Part shown: piece by piece, positions 37,101-52,100 of the stretch
How the letters are laid out: each line of letters begins with the position of its first letter
Position numbering within the stretch: the stretch's first letter is position 1
Origin: Patiria pectinifera
Taxonomy: Eukaryota; Echinodermata; Asteroidea; Valvatida; Asterinidae
DNA length: 64,000 nt
NCBI GenBank assembly: GCA_029964075.1
Contig: CM057136.1
Span: 3,038,001 to 3,102,000, forward strand
Direction of reading: 5' to 3'
Notes under the pieces: generated by a model
What the model saw: only the letters and a program-made list of their open reading frames with translations
What the model was told of the DNA's origin: nothing
The model's database searches: none
Made by a program: the position numbers and the translations under genes

Positions 37101-40100
37101 CAGAACCTATGGATCCTATGCTTGATCCTATGGAATCCATCGTTGCATTCTTTCAATCCTTTCCCTAATTCCGTACAGATCCCATTTCAGAACACACAGA
37201 TACTACAGATCCCATAGCCAACATTCATCCCATACAGAATATCGGAAATCCCATATCAGATCCCATACTTATATCAACAAAAACCACAGAGGATCCCACG
37301 TCAGCATCCATAACCCAAACAGTTGACACAGTAACAATTCAACATATAAAAATTAATTCTCCAAATTTTAAAAATACCACAATTTGCTTTTCCCTCTTTT
37401 GTATCACACATTTGTACAAATAGGATCCTTCATCCAAAACCGTGATTGTAAGTTTATTATATTATTCAATGTTAACAAAGCGAATGACCGTGTGCAGCCT
37501 ATATTTTCAGCCATAATGTTACATACACCCATGCTACAATTGAACTGACACAGATGCTGAGCTATACAAACTTTATTCGACAACTGTACATGTTACACAA
37601 CTTCTACAAATGCACATTATCAACCGACAATGGAAAAGAATTAATAACAGTGACACTAAAAATTACGAACAGATGTAAAATTCTCTACCTGCATGCTAGA
37701 TAATGTGTACACACAAAATACATGTAGATACATGGATGTCTGAAGGGATTGGCAAAGCAACCAATCAGAGAACGACTTTGGGGAAAGAAAAAGTTGGACC
37801 ACCCAATCAGGTGCTGTGTACCAAAATTAACTTTGAACAAAAGTCACTTTATCATTAACATGGACTGTGATTGGTTTATTATCGGTATTCAAGTAGGAAA
37901 TTTAGATTTCAGTTATCACTTCAAATATGTGGAATGAATACTACATGTTTACCATGAAAAAGATCCAACCAATCAGAGAGGGACATTCGGGAAAGAAAAA
38001 GTTGGACCAACCAATCAGGCGCAGTGTACCAAAATGTACCAAAACAAGCTCTGAACAACAGTCACTATAGCATTAACATGGACTGTGATTGGTTTGTTAT
38101 TAGTGATCAAGTGGAGAATAAATTTCAGTTATTTCTTCTGATTTGGATTGATTGCTACCATGGAAAAGGTCCAACCAATCAGAGAGCGACTTTTGGGAAA
38201 GAAAAAAGATGGACCAACCAATCAGGTGCTGTGTACCAAAATTAGCTTTAAACAAAGTCACTATACCAGTATCATGGTTTGTGATTGGTTTATTATCAGT
38301 GATCATGCGAAGAATAAATTTCAAATATTCCTTCTGATTTGGAATGAATGCGACCATGAAAAATGTCCAACCAATCAGAGAGCGACTTTTGGGAAAGCAA
38401 AAATTGGACCAGCCAATCAGGTGCAGTGTACCAAAATCAACTCCTAACAAAGTCACTATAGCAGTATCACGGTTTGTGATTGGTTTAACATCGGTGATCA
38501 TGTAGGGAATGCATGTATTAAAGTTATTACTTATGTGGATTGATTGCTTATTGACAATCCCTTAAGACACATTGTTATAAGTCATGAATCTAATGAATAG
38601 GTGAAGTTAGAGAATAATGGAGACATTCTTTTAAAAAAATGTGAAACCACTTCAATCAGAGTAAATATTTGAGGGGACCATTTTGTTACCCTGGCTCCCG
38701 TGGGTATCTCTGTAGAGGACTCGTAGGGCTCTCGGGCCCCATTTTTATTTCGTGTTTTACCGTTTCGTCTACTGTGAAAATAGGCACGATACCCTGACAT
38801 CTGTGGGGGGAGGGATGAAAATATGAATATGCATCAGCTGTTTAGAAAAGTACCGGTATGCAAAATTATGCAGATTCAAATAAATATGTCAAACTGCTAG
38901 TTCAAATGAATCTTCCTCTAAAATCAGAATAGCTTAGATTTATACTTTAAAACAAATTTATTGTGAGACAATTTTCTGAAGGAGCAGCGTGTTATTTGAC
39001 CCCATTTAAAAATAAAATTGGAGAGTTTGCATAATTTAATTGCAAATTACTACCGGGGGTATTAAGTTTTTACATTTTTAATTTTGTAAGCTGTTCGGTC
39101 TATAACCATCTGATCAATTTTCTATTACAATTTTCTATTACATAAAGCTGAAATTTGGGCAACTTTATGGTGTTTTTCTATAATTGTGTCTCACTTCACG
39201 AACTTAAAGATGTAATGTCTATTCTTTAAAAAATAACCTTAAATTCCTCCAAGCATGTTAGTTTAAAGAAAAAAATGCTTTGAAATAATATGGTTTCGTT
39301 GTGTGTTGCTTTTGCGCACGAATAGATCTCTCTGTGAGTAGACTGGTCCCGTTCCCTACATAGCCCCCCCCAAACTTTCAGAATTGTTGTTCAATGTTCA
39401 TATAGACTAAATCAGCGAAGAATATTAGAAGCCATTTATGAGTTGGAACCACGTCTGCACGCATTCCGAACATGTTCTTATAGATAAGGGGCATGCGCAT
39501 TTTGGTAACCAAATTGGTTGAAGGAACCCAGGGTGTGCGTACTACCAGCACCCGATTTCACGAAGCGCTGCAACGCGTCGCAATTCGAGTTACGACGTGT
39601 AACTGGCAACGTGTCATATCATCCATTTCACGAAAGTTGCGATGTGTTGAATGCGTCGTAAGTTCCTTGACAACGGCTTAAAACACGTCGCAAGTTACGA
39701 CGTGTCTAGTGGTCATCGCAAAATAAGAAGAGTCTCTTTCTTAGCCAGTTTAATGCCATAAACATTACATAAACAAGATTATAATACCGAGGCAATGATG
39801 TAAAGTTGTAAATTGAAAATTCATTGAATAATTATGAATTAGACTGGAATATTGCAGTTGAAATTTCAAAGTAGCTATACAGTCCACTGAGAGCTTGTTT
39901 TCCTTCAAAATTGCATCGCATGGCCGCCATTTTGTTTTATGTTTTAACAAATTTCGAGCTGAGATCCGACGACTCTTTGTTGAATATCAGACGACTATTT
40001 ACTGTAGGCTGACTAAATACATTAAAACAGTCACCGAGTTGTGCTATAAATACACCTTCGACGCGTCGCACGTACGACATGTTTTGTGAAATAGATCGCA

Positions 40101-43100
40101 TGACGCGTCGCATCGCTGCGATGCATGTTAAGTTACGAAGAGTTTCATGAAATCGGGTGCCGAGGGCAAGCCTGGTTCCACCTCAAAAATTGGCGTCTAA
40201 TTGTTTTGCCCAATTAGTCTATACTAAACTTGTGATTAACTTGTGACGATTTGTAAGGACTAATGTGTGGACTGGACCACGATTCTGAATATAACGTACG
40301 ACTTGACCGCTCCTGGGTTCTGCGAAAGAGCCTTGGCGATGATGGCGTTGGGATCTTCCCTCTTGGGAGGCTGGTACCGGGATCTGTACATTGGTATCAC
40401 GGGCAGCCTGGGAGGCGGCGGCTTGACGGGAGACGGGCGTGGCTGTCTCGGTCTTCACACAGACACACACACGGTGGATTGGAGACAAGCTTGGTTATTA
40501 ATGAACTTTTTTCAATGAATTAACTGGCAGCATGAATGTGCAGTATGAGTTTCTGAGAGATCTGACATCAACAGTAAGTATTTCAAGCTCAGATCGGGGG
40601 AGGGGGGGGGCCTTGAAACTACCTGACAACAGGAGTACTGTTTAAGCGGACTGGACACTATCTGACAATAGATGGGGCTATTGCTGATGGCATATCATGC
40701 CAAAAGACACACGATTTTGCCGACAGGACTTTTTGCATGGAGGTCGGTCGCCCCTGAATTCCTTTTATGAGTTTACCCCCCTGGCTCTCTGCTCTGAATT
40801 TTTTTTTTTTTTTTTCTTGTGTTACTCAGTACAAAACTATACAAAACCATGCTACACTACAGGGTGGTTCCCCCCAAAAATTTACACTTTTTCATAAGCA
40901 GATTTCTCAAAATTGGGGAGACATGTTGACATTTTTTTTTCTATGATATTATCCAACTACACTTCTCTCTATATGGTGACTGGTGATTAAAAATACAAAA
41001 ACAGGCTAAATTAAAATGGTGGGCCACAGAAAAAAAAAAAAAAAAAAAAACCAGTTTGTTTGGATGGATTATTATTATTATGAGTATTTAGATACACACA
41101 AAAAAACTGCAAATACAAATGACCATATATAATACATGTGACAAACAAACTTTTTTTTGATTTTTTCTCTGAAAATGGCAGCCATTTCTTAGTTTAGGCT
41201 TTATTTTCAACGCAGTTTTTACCATATATCACCAACATATTGTAGTTAATGAATATCTTTAAAAAAATATCAACACGTCTACCCAATCTTAAGAAAAATT
41301 TCAACCACCCAGTAATATGTGTATATGTGCCAGTATGGTGTATATCTTAAAATCTATTTCATATGCACAGAGTAATAGTAAATGTCAGATCGTCTCAGAA
41401 AACTCATACATTGGGTTTTTTTTGTGCAACATTTGTTTTGTGTTACAATCCTTGACAATGAATCATTCTCATATATAGTCGTGTTCCTTAACGTGGCACA
41501 CTTCGAAGCTTACCCGACTTTCCTCGTGTAGTGTTGCCAAACCTCTTTGTTGACAAACCTCAAATTCATGCAGTGAAATACTGGTACTTTTACCTTATTA
41601 TGCTTGGTATTTAACCTCTGTGAACAATTTTGGTTTCATAAAATTTGGGCACAAATTGGTGGAGTGTTCCCTAATGTGGCGCACTTGAATAAATCTCGGA
41701 AAATTCCAAATTAGCATTTAAGAATTTCTGTAAACTTGATAAATTATGATAAATCGTTATTATTTCTACTTACATACCCAGCCAGATGTTTGTCAGAAAA
41801 TTATTTTCTTATTTTTTGGGGCATTTTCAAAGGGTTCACTTTGCACTTGAAAATAAAATCGGAAAATCACTCCAACATATATTTTTCTTCTAACTTTGTA
41901 ACGGGTAAATAAACTCGCGATTTATGAATGGGAGAGTTTAGAACTTGATGAAATTTCACTTTCTGTGAAATTTCAGTTAAAACTTTTGCTCTAGCTAGGC
42001 GCTTCAGGCGAAAAATCAAAGTGCGCCACGTTGGGGGCCGCGCCACGTTAGGGTACATGTAAATGTGTACATCAACAATATAGAGTAATTTGCAATATGC
42101 AGTACACAGGGGCAAATTTAATGGTGCTGCTAAGAAAATCGACACCCTTTCAATTTATAGCCTTAAAAAAGAAGAAGTGGTATGCACGTCAAAGAGCATA
42201 TATAATCCAGAGCCTGAAATTGCCACGAAAAGCTATACCCCTCCCAATGCATGCACAGACATTGGTACACACTAACAACATCACGTCATCCAAGTAGCTT
42301 TTTGTCTGTAATATATGGCTGGACGTTCAACTGACAGTTAAGCAGCACAATCAAACTTGGCCCTGTTTTCTGAACTTGTACTCCAAAATCTAGCACCAGA
42401 AGTTGCCAGGGAAGACTGAATATGACTCACAAGGCCACTCAGTAATTGATTTCTTCCATGTAAGACTAAGAGTGTGGTTTTCTCTCTGACAGAAAATATG
42501 TCCATGAACGTGCATTTATAAAATCAGAAAAGCATTCAGCTCCTGGCATTTGTAAGCTCAAATCTTAAGTCATATGAAGAATGCTAAGTATGTAGACACT
42601 ATAAAATTGTAAAGAGAAACCAAATATGTGGTTGCAACGGACTTACGTGAACTTCTTCAAAAACTCAGCTGACGAAGTTGTGCCGCCCAACAGGGCCGCG
42701 TTCCCTCAGAGCAGAAAAGGAGAAACCCCTTTTTTTAACGGTGAACACGAATGGCGGCTCGCGATACCAGCCTATGGCCTCAACGCTTAAGATAGACCAG
42801 GCCAGGGAGGAAAGACATACCAGAATTTTCTCGGGGTGACGTCACCGCTTGGGTTCTTCCATTTTTGCTCTGAGGGGGCTAGCCCCAAATTGGACGGTAA
42901 AACTCATCAGCAAAACCAACTTCTCAGGTAGTGCAAATATTACTTCTACTTAATTGTTCATACAGATTTCGTTATCAATAATTATTACATGACTACGACA
43001 GTTTGAACGCTTTAAAACACAAAGTAACGAAAATGCACATTAAAGAAAAGTAGAACATCAAAAATTTAGAATGACCAGTCTTTAACGAGGTGTGTCTTAA

Positions 43101-46100
43101 TTACTACATTTACTGATTATCAAAATAAGCTTAAAATTAACATCTTACAAACATGAAAACAAATACAAGTGTTGTAAGACATAACCAAACACTTGGAAAG
43201 CTTTTCTTTTTCTTTGAGTGAATTAGGGAGACCATGCAAGCATTCCATGAATGCTAGGCATGCAAGCTGGCGGTACACGGGGTTTGCATGCGCGGGATAA
43301 ACACTGTACTCCCTACACGTACGCTGATGGAGAACTAACTCATCTGAAACCCGTAGCCCTTTTAAGGTATTTTGCCGCTCAAAAAAGTGCAGAAAATCTT
43401 CCTGAAATACTGCAGTCATTGACAAATAACGTTTTCATTGCAATTTCTATTTTCCATTTAGACTCTTGTTTTGTTTGCTTTTTTTGTGATTCCAACATGA
43501 AGGATTATTAGGGCACTTTAATTTCTTTTGTAAAAAAGGAAAAGGATTTTTTTTAAAGAAGTTTTGGTTACTAAACCATCTTCTGACCTGTGAATTTGTT
43601 CCTTAATATATTTCTCGTCAAATAATAGCTATATCACTAAATTAATTGTCACGACTTTTTAATTGGCAAGAAATTTGGGCAGATGTCAAAAAAATATAGT
43701 ATAAGCCAATTAAAGCATTTTGTAAAAAAAAAATGTAGCACAGACATGGTGTGAAACATGCTGGTTAAAGAACTACCCTCCCTCCCCCCCCCCTCCCCAT
43801 TAAGACATATCTCTGCCTCTACACATTTTGAATGTCCCAATATATAAGGAATACCGTACTGGCGTGACATTTCTACCCAGACATTTACAGCCCATCCCTG
43901 AGCCCGAAACGTAATCTCACTGCATAATCTCTCCCAGAGAATGCTTTGAACAGACCTGGGTATACTAGATTCCCAGCCAGGGCTTCGTGTGTTTAATGTC
44001 TCATTGACTGATTGCAATTAAAGACACAGTTGTCTAAATAAATAACTGGGTTTTGATGCTCCCAGTTTACATGATTGATATTATTTTTTTTTCAAATATG
44101 AAGTAATGACATTTTCTTAGTATTTAAACTCAGAGTTAAAATGTCGATGATGTGAATCTTTGTGCACTTCAATTAAATTTGGGAAAAAGTCCTGTACACC
44201 ATTAATGAGAATAGAAACACTAAAATTTTGTTTGTAAAAACTTAAACCTCAAAGTTCTCACAAGAAGCCTAGATTGTTATACATTTTACAAGGAAATATG
44301 TTTCACTTTTTTTGCGTGGATATCATTTTCAGGACATTTCGCCTCTTGCCAAACTACTTCATGTCCATCAATAGAAGATAAAGAGATGCCAAAACTAACT
44401 TTTGGAGGGAAAACGGAACAAGAAACTAAAAATGCTGGAGACACAAGTAACAAAAGAGATTTTCTTGAAAGAAAGCAATGACCCCGAACTGGAGGTTCAA
44501 CTGCTGAGGTAACAGTTCTAGTTTTTTTTCTTCAAAACTTTTATCTTTTATCCCCTAACTTCTACCAACGACTTTGGTTGGTTGGACCATTGTCGCGCAG
44601 TACAAAAATACCGTGAACTGTTGCTTGTGGTAACTTCCCACCAAAATATGAAAGATCAAGAATTTAAGTAAAATAAATTACAAATGAACTTTAAACAGCC
44701 TATACAAGTTCAATTTTATACACCGTCAACTTGTAAACCTTCCAAATTGGCTCTTTTAGAAAGCTTAAAAATTGTGGGTTAAAAGTGAGCTCACTTGTCA
44801 TCCTACAATATTTTGATATGCAGTTAATTTCTGGCAATTTTTTTAGTTTGTTAAAGCGATAGTTGTGGGAAGCAAGATGTTAATAATTGAGAGCATTCCA
44901 TTCCTTTGCGGGGAAGGTCGCTGATGGGAAAAAGACAGCATTGGGTTTATTCTCCCAAATTTTAAAGGTACTTTTTGACTTTTAAATGTTTATCATTGAG
45001 GAAAGTTCAAATATCTTGATTAACTCCTTTTTCACACGGCGGGTGTGAAACACGCCGTGGGCTTATGTTGATAGGTTGGTTGGTGGGTGGGTTAGTTGGT
45101 GGACAGTTTACTCGGCTTTGCTTCCAAAGGCTGGTTTTGATAAACACTGATGCGCACGCGTCTAATTTGCATATTTTTGCATATTACATCGCGCCTCATT
45201 CATTTTCGTTTTCTGTACTCTCGCGGTACCGGTATTTCCCGGGTGCGCGCAGTCATAAGCTTCACACGTTAGCCGGCCGCTATGGGTTGTTCCACTAGGT
45301 ACTTGGTAAAATCCATTGGCAGCTTAAAGACAATCTTAAGAATTTCTCATGAAACAATTACCCTCCCCCCCCCAAAAAAAATTCTTATGATTCAATGCAC
45401 TATTAAAATCAAAGACAATTGATACATTTAAACCATAACTACATATTTGGATGATAGTTGCGAAACTAAATTTGACTCCAAAGCAAGCCTTGTAAAGCCA
45501 GTCCCAGAGTGCACAAAACTCTCTTTATTCGGAATGGTTATTCACTGGAAGTCTTCTCAATGCATGCGACATACACAATGGGCTTGAGCCCATTCATTGA
45601 CGTAATTGGATAATCGCATCAGACTTTTGGGCCAAGGCGAGACTTAAAGGCAATATACAACGTTTGCAAACATCAAAAAACAAAACTACCAAATTATTAT
45701 GAAATTACTTACTGGACTGTTAGTGAATGACAGTCTAAAGCATCCTGTAAAATCATGGCACCTGGTGTGCTGACATTTTCAAGAAAAGTGGAATTTTTGT
45801 ATCAATTTCCAATGATAGTCAGCTGACCATCGTTGGAAAAAACTGGAATTTTTCAAATACTGCCCCCAATTTACCAAATTTAGTTAGTCCACATTTTGTT
45901 TGAAATCAGTTACACATCCGTGAATGGGTGCAAGCCAGCTAGTCTGGTTTCCAGACCTACATGTAACAATTCCCCAACGTCTATAAAGCAGTCCATTTCG
46001 TCCTAAGTACAGTCAGGGAACCAGACCACAAGGCCAGCACTTTTTTCTTGGTTTCTCCAGCATCTATGAACACAAAACTTTAAATAGGCCCGTGTAGCAA

Positions 46101-49100
46101 TATTTGCTATAAAATACTAATCCCAAATCCATAAATTTCTGAAAATTACTGCAAAAGCGAATGTTGTATATTCCCTTTAAGCACGTCTAATTCACAAGGG
46201 GAGTCAGTCAGTTAGTTAGTTAGTCAGTCAGGTTCAGAGTGGACCATAGGCTGGCCTCCTGGGACCAGTAAAAAATGAAAAAATGTGAGCTGGTAGGCAG
46301 CTACCCGGAGTTTGGATTAACATCACATGCACATTTGTTTTCCGAGGCAAAACCTTTCGTTGATTAAGATAAATTTTATTCCTAAATGATTTGGTTTGCT
46401 TCAAATACTTGACAAATGGTGGACACAGATGGGAGGAATTAGGAGAATTCCTCCGCCGTCTTCCAGAAAAAAAAAATACACATGCTCCTTTGAAGGAATT
46501 TATGTACGTATGACCTTAAAATGGCAGATGAAATTAAACACAGGCAGAACGGAGTGTGAGAAATGAAATGGGTTGAGTATATATCACAGAAGAGTTCGAA
46601 CCTTTTGAGAAAAGACGGTTTTATAAAGCCAATGGTACCAGTAGGCGAATTTAACTAGTGTAGTTGCAAAGAAAAATATTGGATACATTAATGAATGTTT
46701 TGATAGCATCGTTTTATACATGTAGCGTGCTATCATGCATTCGGTATATGGTCATTGCACTTTATGTTACATGATTTAATGATGAAGAACGTTCCGCCGG
46801 ATGAAATATTTTTTGCCGTGAAGTCTTTTATGTTAGCGATGAATCATAATTTTATTTACAATATCTGCAAAAATGAAAAGGTGAGGTACAAAGTGAAAAT
46901 TATTTCGTTCACGTTACACACAGGACCTGACCTTAGCAAAAGGTCATCGCCTCGGCAACTGGTCAACACACCAATAACCGTGATTTAAAATTACAACAGT
47001 CAGCGGTGTGTGGTGCATGATTAAAAAAATTGACGATTCAAAATCATCAGAAAGTGTGGAATAGCTGCAACATCTTCACTGTAACAGGAACATGCTGAAA
47101 TAAGAGTACAATGAAACAAGTGCGAGTGCACAATAACCTCTGGCCGTCTTGCATGAAAGTCTTGCATGAAATCGATCAAAATGATCCCTGCCAGAGCTTA
47201 AAAATGCGCCGCCGAAAAAATGCCACGTCATGGCACATATAGAACACCATACTTTTGGTAAATTTTTCAGGGACAGACAGACCGACCGACCTACCACCAA
47301 GCGACAAAAAGATAGTTGAGCAGCAAATTTGATGATCTGTCTTTCAAAAGCACAGCCCATGAGCGGAGAATCAGTCCAACAATATGGAGTTCAGCTTATG
47401 GTTAAAAGAATTAACGTAACTATTTTTGTGAAGTTTTTGTCCTGCACCGTCTGATAATATGCAACGAAAGTCCCAAACTCTCTTCTTTAACCAGTTTGCG
47501 TGTTATCCCGCAAAGGTTTTGGGGTATTCGGAACGGATGGCGGGTAGACACACAGGGAGCGAGGCTGGAATTATCTGTCAGCGACCCGCTCGCAGCGAGC
47601 GAGGCCGGAAATATGAGTGTGCTGCCTAAGGTTGATGGCTTCAACCCGATGGCGTGAGGTCCAGTGAAAAGTAATCCTGCGCCTTGTTTCGTTCTTGTCA
47701 AAATCTACCGGCGCGAACTGGTTAAGAAGAGGTCATGACTCTGAATCAGTCTGTGAAATCATAAATGGAACTTTTGGAGAGGGGAAAAAGCGTTCAAAGT
47801 TAGACTTACTTGTCAACGACTGGCGGAGGAGGTCCGCTATATTGATGAACTGCTGGCGGAGGAGGTCCGCTACGTTGATGAGCTAGTGGCGGAGGGGGTC
47901 CGCTATGTTGATGAGCTGCGGGGTGATGGGCCGCAGTTGATGATCCATTGGTGTAGCCTCCTTGTGGCCTGAAACGTAAACGGCAAAGGAATCCTTCCCA
48001 GTACACACACACAAAATGGTTTATGGAAACTTCTCCAAAATTGGTCATGAGTTTTCAATTCAAGCAAGAAAGCGCTCACTTCTGTTAACGTATATTTGTA
48101 TACGCACGATTAGCACGGTTGTGCATACATGTATATGTATCTAATAAAGACAAGACGGAGCGCAAGGGCAGATCCAGGGACGTTACTGCCGGGTGCATGA
48201 GGCTTAGCCGGGGGAGGGGCGAAAGGGACCTCACAAGTTAAAAATGGCCTTACTTGAGAACATTTCGGTACTTGCCGGGGGGGGGGGGGTAGGGGACACC
48301 CCCTCCCCTGGATCCGCCACTGTCACACTAGTAACACAATTCTATTCACAATTCTGAAGTAACACAGTTCTATTCAGATGATTGAGAATGGTTCATGGAA
48401 GTGAAAAATCTACTTTTGCCGTACTCAAACAGACTTGAGTTATTGTCTTCGCACATATATGTCAGTGAGAGACTTATAGCAAGTCTAATTTACAAGTGAC
48501 AGTCAGTCAGTGAGATAGGTAACCAGTCTAATTCACAAGTGACAGTCAGTCAGTGAGATAGGTAACCAGTCGAATTCAACGTGACAGTTAGTCAGTGAGA
48601 TAGGTAACCAGTTGAATTCAACGCGACAGTCATTCAGTGAGATAGGTAACCAGTCTAATTCAACGTGACAGTCATTCAGTGAGATAGGTAACCAGTTGAA
48701 TTCAACGCGACAGTCATTCAGTGAGATAGGTAACCAGTCTAATTCAACGTGACAGTCATTCAGTGAGATAGGTAACCAGTTGAATTCAACGCAACAGTCA
48801 TTCAGTGAGATAGGTAACCAGTCTAATTCAACGTGACAGTCATTCAGTGAGATAGGTAACCAGTTGAATTCAGCGTGACATTCATTCAGTGAGATAGATA
48901 ACCAGTCAAATTAACAAGTGACAGTCATTCAGTGAGATAGGTAACCAGTCTAATTCACAAGTGACGATCAGTCAGTGAGATAGGTAACCAGTCTAATTCA
49001 ACGTGACAGTCATTCAGTGAGATAGGTAACGAGTCGAATTCACAAATGACAGTCATTCAGCATGAAAAGGGTATAACATACACAGGTTCTTGCTAGTTCT

Positions 49101-52100
49101 CAGATATAAGTTGCACGTGCATAGAACAAAAGCCAACAAGCCACTGTACCCATTACCCGACACGACACAAAAACTGTAACTTTGAAAGTTACAGGTCTAA
49201 CACATCAAAAGACAAAAATTCAAAACTGACAACATAACAAGAAAGGATGACTGTTGAGTACGACCATCTTCAGGGTAACAATCCACTACATGTTTAATTC
49301 CCACAATTGTCAATAAGCTCTGCGAAATGCATAGCCTTCTCTTGGCATTTATGACAAGGGACACACCGCCCTCAGTTGTTGATGCACAAAGCCAATTGAG
49401 TCCCATAGATGTGGAGCTAGAAATACATGAACAACACTATAAAGAAAGATATAAGAAAACCTAGCATATAAACCCCATCTATATTTCTAGCAAGGTGAAG
49501 GAAATCATTTTAAAGTTGAACAAAGAAATTGACTGGAGTGGAGTTGGAACCTTCGACCCCTGGATTACCGTTCCGGTGCTCTACCAACTGAGCTATCCAG
49601 CCCTATGTTGGCGGGTCCCCAATTTGTCAATGTCATTTTTCAAGGGGCGCTAGTCAAAAGTCATAAACCCCTATGCCATGTAGCCAGGGATCACGCCCAA
49701 AGTCAAGATGCTAGCAACATTTAGCAATACTGCAAATCTGAGAAATGGCAAAAGGGGAGCACTCAGACAGGATACAGCTTGGTTATAACACATTTTCTAT
49801 TAAACAAAGTAATCCCCGGATCTGTGACATTTTTGCGGTCGATCCCTGTATGTTTTGTCTTCTTAAAAAAATCCAACCTTTGTGTATTTTTAAACGACCT
49901 CAAATGACCCCCTAGATGACATTTAACCTCCAATTTCAGTAATTTGTAATGAACACCCTACTAAGGATCATTCCATCCAAGTCGCATTAAAATCCATCAA
50001 ATTCTGTAGACAAAGAAACAATTGAAGCATATTTGAACAATGACCTCTAATGACCCCTACATGACCTTTGACCTCAGTAATCCAATGAAGAATTGTGTCT
50101 TCCCACCCAAGGGTCACTGCATCCAAGTTTCATCAAAATCCATGAAAGCGTGTAGAAGCTATACCTTTCTTTCAAAAACTTAACCTAAACTTTAACATAC
50201 ACACGGAGATACGGTCATACAGTCATACAGAATTTAGGAAGTGTCCCGCAAAACTTTGTTTAAGCAACACAAAAATCTCAAAGGGAAACTGGCTAAGTGC
50301 ATTAATATAATGACGGCAAGTAAGCTATCGGCAAGTTACATGTAGACATTATGATTACAAATATGAAGGTAGCATTTGTGGACAGGACTGGTAAAGATAT
50401 AGTCCATCATTTGTAATTTGTGCATTTTGTTCGTTTGAAGCAACAAAAGTGCTCAAAATCTAATGAAGGATACTGAACAACTAACCTGATGAAGTTTCAG
50501 CTCAGCTTCAGCTGTATATTCCGAGAAAAACAGCATTCTAGGATCTCAATTTCAAATCAAAAGTTGCTGAATCATGTTTTGAATTGTTTTGAATTGCTAC
50601 GCGATGTCGCGCACTGATCCGACGAATTATGGCAACCGCGTGCGCCTGTGCGTCGTGCCAATGCTTGCGCGCGCTGCGCCGAATAACAAAACCAACTACT
50701 AATTTAAATTTTCCTACGGTGCGTCTTAAGACGCACCGATGGAAAGGCCTTCTTTCGTTGATTACTTCAAAATGACAGCTTGCCAGAAAGATTAATTTCA
50801 CAGGGAGTTTAGTCCACTTACTATCTTTCAACCAAGTATGTTTTTCAACAATAATACGCCAGTTACTTTTTCGGATAGCTGCAAATGATGGACTATAGCT
50901 TTAAAATATATTGTTCTACTCTTTGAAGATTAATAATTGAAAACACACGTCTTTGTACAAAAACAGCACCACACAGTGAAAAGGCACCAACAATCCTAAA
51001 TATACTTTGGCATATAAGGCAGTGATATTCAAAAACACTAATGTTAATTGGCAAGATATGTAAATGACTGTCACCTACAAAGGCATCAACTTGCATAGCA
51101 ATTTTACGTGAATACAGTTTTGATATATTTTCTAGAAAAAGTACAATTATGAATATTTCCCTATGAAATAAGTTGCTTTAAAATACATAGACGACTAAAT
51201 TATGAAATTAATAATACACAAAGATATTAATAAATGACTACATAAAAAGCTGAATACAAGAGTATTGCACTAAATATAATTCTAAAGCTCCATTTTAAAG
51301 ATATGAGCTGAATAACCTGAATAACTGAGGTATAGGCCTACAACAAAAATTCAGAAATCCCCAAAGACTACAAATTCTTTTCAGATGTACAATGTAGCTT
51401 GAAAAGTCTTAGCTTTCAGCTTGCATCTGTCATGGCACAGCTTAAAAAATCTGCAACCCACTTGCAGAAACATGTTCATGTATAAATGTCATCAAAAGAA
51501 TGTGCAACTAGCACTCGCAATGAAACATCTGAATCATGAGGTACATGTGTATTCATGTTAAAGGGAAACTGCGTCCTGGAATGAGACCAATTGACCTATC
51601 GCGGTAGAATCGCGGTAGAATCGCGCCAACGCAGCTTGTGAAATATTGTTAGCTTGTGAAACATACAAACACACCAAGTCTGAGACAAACAAAACTATAG
51701 TGTACAAAAACTCTATAGGGTCGTCTAAGGGGCGTGGCTAACTCGGGCTACAAAACAAGCTTTGAACGAAATGCTGTTAATCAGAAAGAACATTTAAAAG
51801 TAGGATATAAACATCCACACAACTATCCTTTAAAAACTGGGCGTTTTTGTTTTGTTCTTTTGTTCACACAAGGACAAATTTTGGGTCAACTTTTGCGACC
51901 CCAAAAAGTCGGGCTGTTCATGCTAGTTGTGATTCCAGCAGTAAAGTGTTCGCCTTTTGCGGACGCTTAAGAAACATTTGTGTATTGGTGCTGTGTGTAT
52001 TTTTATGTGACATACACAACGTGTATCGTACATTGAATGAAATGACAGGAAAAAACGTATGCATACTCGTGTCCGATGTAAACAACCAGGGTTTTTCTGT

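Noticed and set aside
49553-49604. Functional tRNA gene on the minus strand
   Set aside because: Mismatched anticodon stem, C instead of T before the anticodon, no T-loop consensus; it is the head of a repeated SINE.
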